Assembly: GCA_021806765.1 (NCBI GenBank)
Contig: JAJZQR010000177.1
Coordinates: 1 to 10,514, forward strand
Source of the DNA: Chloroflexota bacterium
Lineage (GTDB): Bacteria; Chloroflexota; UBA6077
Direction of reading: 5' to 3'
Length of the DNA: 10,514 nt
Of this stretch, positions 7,751 through 10,514 are shown piece by piece (position 1 is the first letter of the stretch; each line of letters opens with the position of its first letter). The notes beneath the pieces are model-generated. The model saw only the letters and a list, made by a program, of their open reading frames with translations, did not search any database and had not been told where the DNA came from. Both the position numbers and the translations under genes were made by a program.

Positions 7751-7794
7751 GTAGGGGCGAAGCATTCCGCCGCGGCGGAATGCTTCGCCCCTAC
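7751..7794. repeat. Perfect 44-bp palindrome between convergent genes
   Basis: Positions 7751-7772 are the exact reverse complement of 7773-7794, starting GTAGGGGCGAAGCATTC and ending GAATGCTTCGCCCCTAC, with no spacer. The outer sequence is of a type dispersed in many environmental genomes. It starts 3 bp after the leuB stop and ends 10 bp before the stop of the convergent CBS gene, so it could serve as a two-way transcript end. No T-run follows on either strand, so a classical intrinsic terminator is not supported. It may be a minimal copy of a longer palindromic repeat whose centre has been lost. Confidence 0.92.
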
Positions 7795-7804
7795 AATACC
7801 TGCC

Positions 7805-8242
7805 TTACTTCTCGGCCTTGGAGACCTCTTCCAGGAGACCGTCGACGGCGTCCTTCAACTCGTCGGCGATGTCGGCCTCAGACAGCACACCGACCACGCG
7901 GCCACCATCCTCCACCACGGGCATCCTACGCACGTGGCTCTGGCCAAACTGCTTGGCAGCCTCAAGGATGTCCATATCGGGATTTGCCGTCACCAGACCC
8001 AAGGGGCCGGGCAGCTTGCCCGTCATGATCTCATCGACCCGGGAGGAGGAGGGATCACGCCCCTTGGCGACGCAGTCGGTGACCAACTTTCGGTCGGTCA
8101 CCAGCCCCTCCAGCTTGCCGTCGCGGTCGGTAATGATTACGGTGCCCACGTTGTGCTTGGTCATCAGGTCGGCAATGTCGCGGACCGTGGCGTCTCCACG
8201 GGCTGTCACCACGTCCTTGGTCATCACGTCTGCTACCCTCAT
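7805..8242 (-). CDS. Two-CBS-domain protein
   Basis: The 145-residue protein consists almost entirely of a CBS pair. The first CBS domain covers about residues 6-60, with VMTKDVVTARGDATVRDIAD and GTVIITDRDGKLEGLVTDRK. The second covers about 72-127, with IMTGKLPG, HVRRMPVVEDGGRVVGVLSE and ADIADELK. A short charged tail follows. CBS pairs bind adenosine nucleotides such as AMP, ATP or S-adenosylmethionine and usually signal energy or stress status; stand-alone ones of this size include the Hrp1 hypoxic-response type. No enzymatic domain, membrane segment or zinc motif is visible. The ATG has AGGA 9 nt upstream (and GGAG 4 nt upstream), which supports the start. It lies downstream of the ABC-F gene on the same strand, 190 bp away across repeat elements, and is convergent with leuB. 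The partner or ligand is unknown. Confidence 0.9.
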   Translation of the reverse strand: MRVADVMTKDVVTARGDATVRDIADLMTKHNVGTVIITDRDGKLEGLVTDRKLVTDCVAKGRDPSSSRVDEIMTGKLPGPLGLVTANPDMDILEAAKQFGQSHVRRMPVVEDGGRVVGVLSEADIADELKDAVDGLLEEVSKAEK

Positions 8243-8374
8243 CGGTCTCCGTCCTTTCCTTGGAGTCTTGGTTTCGAAGCGCGACCCGACCGGCGTCGGA
8301 CGCTCCTATCCTACCGCAGGGGCAGGGGGTATCCAGTCAGCAAGGTTCGTGCGAGGCTGCGGAAGAGGAGACAG

Positions 8375-8406
8375 CGACGGGGAGACGGGGGGACGGGGGG
8401 ACGCGG
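8375..8406 (+). repeat. Short 8-bp tandem repeat, four units
   Basis: Four successive 8-bp units read cgacgggg, agacgggg, ggacgggg and ggacgcgg. This is the same unit type as the longer array inside the ABC-F gene at 8713-8792, but in the opposite orientation. It lies just beyond the hairpin element at the 3' end of that gene, in the gap before the CBS gene. The rest of this 190-bp gap (8243-8374) holds no gene or convincing promoter that I can see. Confidence 0.75.
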
Positions 8407-8411
8407 AGATT

Positions 8412-8444
8412 CCCTCTCCCTTTGGGAGAGGGTTAGGGTGAGGG
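8412..8444. repeat. CCCTCTCCC hairpin repeat forming the 3' end of the ABC-F gene
   Basis: CCCTCTCCC (8412-8420) and GGGAGAGGG (8424-8432) form a perfect 9-bp stem with a TTT loop, followed on the plus strand by TTAGGGTGAGGG (8433-8444). The whole is a widespread dispersed repeat whose spurious translation contains LTLTLSQRE. Read on the minus strand, it supplies the codons CCC TCA CCC and the TAA stop of the ABC-F gene, and the stem begins directly after the stop. No T-tract follows, so efficient intrinsic termination is doubtful. Confidence 0.85.
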
Positions 8445-10418
8445 CTGGAGCGACTCCATCTCCGCCAACTGGGTCCCCAGCTCCTCCCACCGGAGGTTTA
8501 GCTCGGGGAGCCTGGCGGAAAGCTCCGTGTACTGGGCTAGCAGGGGTGCGGACCTCTCCCGGTCGGCGAACAGGTCGGGGGAGACCAGCAGCTGCTCCAG
8601 CTCGGCGATCCGTTGCTCGGCGGCGATGATCTCCTTCTCCACAGCTGCCAGCTCCTTCTGCAGTCCACGAGTGCTGGCGCGGGTTCTGAGTTCTGAGTTC
8701 TGGGTTCTGGGTTCTCCGTGTCTCCGTGTCTCCGCGTCTCCGTGTCTCCCCGTCTCCCCGTCTCCGCGTCTCCCCCTCTCCCCGTCTCCTTGTCCGGCGG
8801 CCGCCTGCTCCAGCGCCTTCTCCCGCCGGTAGTTGGTGTAGTTTCCGGCGTAGAGGGTGACTTTCTCGCCCTCGATCTCTACCACCTTGTTGGCGAGCTT
8901 GTCGATCAGGTAGCGGTCGTGGGAGGCCAGCACCAGGGTACCGGGATACTCGGACAGAGCCTCCTCCAGGGTCTCCCGGGCGCCCACGTCCAGGTGGTTG
9001 GTGGGCTCGTCCAGCAGCAGCACGTTGGAGGGGCGCAGCAGCATCTTCGCCAGGGCGAGGCGGCTCCGTTCGCCGCCACTCAGCACCGCGATCGGCTTGT
9101 AGACGTCGTCGCCGCTGAAGAGGAATCGGCCCAGCATGCCGCGAACGTCCTCCAGGGTCCAGTCCCGGGGAGCGGCAGTGTAGATCTCCTGAAGAACGGT
9201 GTTGGTTTCGGTCAGGGTTTCCGACTGATCCTGGGCATAGTAGGCCCGCAGGATGTTGGCGCCCAGGAAGACGGTGCCGGCATCGGGCTTCTCCAGGCCA
9301 GCCAGAAGCCGGAGGAGGGTGGACTTGCCTGCCCCGTTGGGTCCCACCAGCGCCACCCGATCGCCCTTCTCCACCAGCAGATCGCACCCCGCGAACACCG
9401 TTTTCCCGCCGTAGCCCTTGGCCGCCCCCTTGAGATCGAAGACCTTGCGGCCGCTGGGAGTGGAGGGAGGGAAGCGGAACTTGATGGTCTTCTGGGGACC
9501 AGAAGGCGCATCCACCCTCTCCATCTTCTCCAGCAACTTCTCCCGGCTCTTGGTCTGACTGGAGCGCCGCTTATCGGCGTGGAACCGGTCGATGAAGGCC
9601 TGCTGGCGGGAGAGATAGCTTTGCTGCCGTTTGAAGGCTGCCTCCTGCTCTCGCTGCCGGCGGCCCCGCTCCTTGACGTAGTAGCTGTAATTCCCGGGGT
9701 ACTCCAGCAGGTGCCTGCGCTGCAGCTCCAGGGTGCGACCGGCCACCAGGTCCAGGAAATAGCGGTCGTGGGAGACGACCACTACGGCCCCCCGGTACTG
9801 GCGGAGATACCCCTCCAGCCACTCGGTGGCCTTCAGATCCAGGTGGTTGGTGGGCTCGTCCAGCAGCAAGATATCCGGGCGCTGCAGCAGCAGCCTGGCC
9901 AGGGCGATGCGCATCTGCCAGCCACCGCTGAAGTGCTCCACCTGCTTGTGGTAATCCTCCATGGTGAAGCCCAGGCCGTACAGTACCCGACCGATCTCCG
10001 CCTCCAGGGTGTAGCCTCCCCGCCGCTCGAACTCGCCGTGCAGTTCGGCGTGGGTCTCCACCAGCCTCATCAGTTCCGGGGACTCGGGTTCGGCCCGGGC
10101 CATCTCCTCCTCCAGCCGCCGCTGCTCGGCTTCCAGGGCGATCACGTCGGTGAAGAGGGAAAGCATCTCCTGATAGAGGGTGCGTCCCGGCATGACGCCG
10201 GCATCCTGGGGGAGGTAGGCGATGGTAGCACCGGAGAGACGGTGCACCTGGCCGGCGTCGGGTTCCAGTTCGCCCAGAAGGACGCGGAGAAGGGTGGACT
10301 TGCCGGCGCCGTTGGGGCCCACCAGGGCCACCCTCTCGCCCGGCCGTAGTTCGAGTCCGATCCCATCCAGGATCGTATCGCCACCGAACTGTTTGGAGAC
10401 GTGGTTGGCTTGAAGCAT
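8433..10418 (-). CDS. ABC-F family ATPase (ribosome-associated translation factor type)
   Basis: ABC-F proteins have two ATP-binding cassettes and no membrane domain; known members bind the ribosomal E site and relieve stalling or antibiotic block. Of about 661 residues from ATG 10418, cassette 1 has GPNGAGKST (34-42), signature FSGGWQ (163-168) and DEPTNHLD (187-194). A charged inter-domain linker (about 240-320) matches the P-site tRNA-interaction motif region. Cassette 2 has GPNGAGKST (359-367), LSGGE (446-450) and DEPTNHLD (470-477). A C-terminal coiled coil spans about 585-655. Length and coiled coil resemble the YdiF/Uup-type group more than EttA. Between cassette 2 and the coiled coil, residues about 542-585 are low complexity with an 8-residue period (GDGERGRR, GDGETGRH, GDAETRRH) and are encoded by tandem repeats. 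The last residues PSP and the stop come from another repeat. A GTG sits immediately before the ATG; no well-spaced Shine-Dalgarno is present. Cellular target and any antibiotic resistance role are unknown. Confidence 0.93.
   Translation of the reverse strand: MLQANHVSKQFGGDTILDGIGLELRPGERVALVGPNGAGKSTLLRVLLGELEPDAGQVHRLSGATIAYLPQDAGVMPGRTLYQEMLSLFTDVIALEAEQRRLEEEMARAEPESPELMRLVETHAELHGEFERRGGYTLEAEIGRVLYGLGFTMEDYHKQVEHFSGGWQMRIALARLLLQRPDILLLDEPTNHLDLKATEWLEGYLRQYRGAVVVVSHDRYFLDLVAGRTLELQRRHLLEYPGNYSYYVKERGRRQREQEAAFKRQQSYLSRQQAFIDRFHADKRRSSQTKSREKLLEKMERVDAPSGPQKTIKFRFPPSTPSGRKVFDLKGAAKGYGGKTVFAGCDLLVEKGDRVALVGPNGAGKSTLLRLLAGLEKPDAGTVFLGANILRAYYAQDQSETLTETNTVLQEIYTAAPRDWTLEDVRGMLGRFLFSGDDVYKPIAVLSGGERSRLALAKMLLRPSNVLLLDEPTNHLDVGARETLEEALSEYPGTLVLASHDRYLIDKLANKVVEIEGEKVTLYAGNYTNYRREKALEQAAAGQGDGERGRRGDGETGRHGDAETRRHGEPRTQNSELRTRASTRGLQKELAAVEKEIIAAEQRIAELEQLLVSPDLFADRERSAPLLAQYTELSARLPELNLRWEELGTQLAEMESLQPSP
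8683..8717. repeat. 7-bp tandem repeat inside the ABC-F gene
   Basis: Successive units read gttctga, gttctga, gttctgg, gttctgg and the partial gttctcc, the last running into the adjoining 8-bp array. On the coding strand they encode part of EPRTQNSELRT. Such AGAACTC-type repeats are familiar as intergenic sequence in environmental genomes, so their presence in a coding linker suggests an insertion that kept the frame. Confidence 0.85.
8713..8792. repeat. 8-bp tandem repeat, ten units, inside the ABC-F gene
   Basis: Ten contiguous 8-bp units occupy 80 bp: tctccgtg twice, then tctccgcg, tctccgtg, tctccccg twice, tctccgcg, tctccccc, tctccccg and tctccttg. They differ only in the last four bases. 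Three units make 24 bp, hence the 8-residue period in the protein. Since 8 is not a multiple of 3, gain or loss of one unit would shift the reading frame for the C-terminal coiled coil. Confidence 0.92.
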
Positions 10419-10426
10419 CACCTACT

Positions 10427-10432
10427 ATTGTA
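10427..10432 (-). promoter_or_regulatory. Candidate -10 box of a near-leaderless ABC-F transcript
   Basis: TACAAT on the minus strand matches TATAAT at five of six positions and ends 8 nt before the ATG at 10418. A transcript from it would start at or within a few bases of the start codon. No good -35 is seen at 16-18 nt upstream. The absence of a well-spaced Shine-Dalgarno is consistent with leaderless translation, but the evidence is only the hexamer. Confidence 0.35.
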
Positions 10433-10482
10433 GCAGTTTGTTGGAAGCTCTCTCAGGAGGGGCTTGCGGCAGGAGCCGAATC

Positions 10483-10514
10483 CTACTTCTTTCCGGTCTC
10501 GAAGTAGTCGTAGG
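10483..10514 (-). CDS. Probable C-terminal end of an upstream gene
   Basis: From the window edge the minus strand reads YDYFETGKK followed by TAG at 10485-10483. The composition and the following 64-nt gap to the ABC-F start fit the tail of a real protein, but nine residues are too few to identify it or to prove coding. It would be the upstream neighbour of the ABC-F gene on the same strand. Confidence 0.35.
   Translation of the reverse strand, partial: YDYFETGKK

Noticed and set aside
8243..8374. Promoter for the CBS-domain gene
   Set aside because: A TAGGAT hexamer is present on the minus strand but no -35 lies at a usable spacing.
8412..8432. Intrinsic terminator for the ABC-F gene
   Set aside because: The stem is strong but no T-tract follows on the minus strand, so it is reported as a repeat element instead.
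8683..8792. Possible CRISPR-like array
   Set aside because: The units are contiguous 7- and 8-bp tandem repeats with no spacers, and they lie inside a protein gene.
8311..9387. Long minus-strand frame overlapping the ABC-F gene in another phase
   Set aside because: It lacks ATPase motifs and is arginine-rich shadow sequence; it matters only as the frame entered if the 8-bp repeat lost one unit.
8718..10349. Long plus-strand open frame of over 500 codons opposite the ABC-F gene
   Set aside because: It is antisense to a well-supported ABC-F gene, has low-complexity hydrophobic and histidine-rich composition, and shows no domain motifs; it is typical of GC-rich antisense frames.

Overview
The window is a GC-rich bacterial chromosomal segment with six complete protein genes, a gene fragment at each edge, and an unusual density of short palindromic and tandem repeats. 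The repeat families suggest an environmental lineage such as Chloroflexota. They are a palindrome of the GGGGCGAAGCATTC type, 8-bp GGAGACGC-like tandem repeats beside AGAACTC-like repeats, a CCCTCACCCTAACCCTCTCCC hairpin, and a paired CCCCCGCGAAAGCGGGGG hairpin. This assignment rests on recollection of similar repeats, not on a search, and is weak. No rRNA, tRNA, CRISPR array or transposase gene was seen.

Layout. (1) Positions 1-2742, minus strand: a large type III restriction (Res)-like helicase-nuclease whose stop codon overlaps the ATG of a further gene that runs off the left edge. (2) 2743-3017: an intergenic stretch with a weak promoter candidate for the Res-like gene and a 79-bp palindrome made of two hairpins, 19 bp beyond the stop of the next gene. 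(3) 3018-6623: two divergent glycosyltransferase genes. The minus-strand one is a membrane-anchored GT2-GT4 fusion; the plus-strand one is a single GT2 enzyme. The roughly 230-bp gap between them carries a symmetric pair of extended -10-like boxes. (4) 6668-7747, plus strand: leuB (3-isopropylmalate dehydrogenase), probably started from TTG, with unusual residues in two conserved motifs. A perfect 44-bp palindrome separates it from the convergent gene. (5) 7805-10418, minus strand: a small two-CBS-domain protein and, upstream of it, an ABC-F ATPase. The C-terminal linker of the ABC-F protein is encoded by an 8-bp tandem repeat and its last codons and stop by a second repeat element. (6) The extreme right edge holds the probable last codons of another minus-strand gene.

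Functionally the window is a patchwork: a probable restriction or defence gene, surface-polysaccharide glycosylation, leucine biosynthesis, a nucleotide-sensing CBS protein and a ribosome-associated ATPase. No clear new multi-gene system is visible. The items most worth checking are the tandem repeat inside the ABC-F gene, the LeuB substitutions, the GT2-GT4 fusion and the unidentified gene translationally coupled to the Res-like gene.
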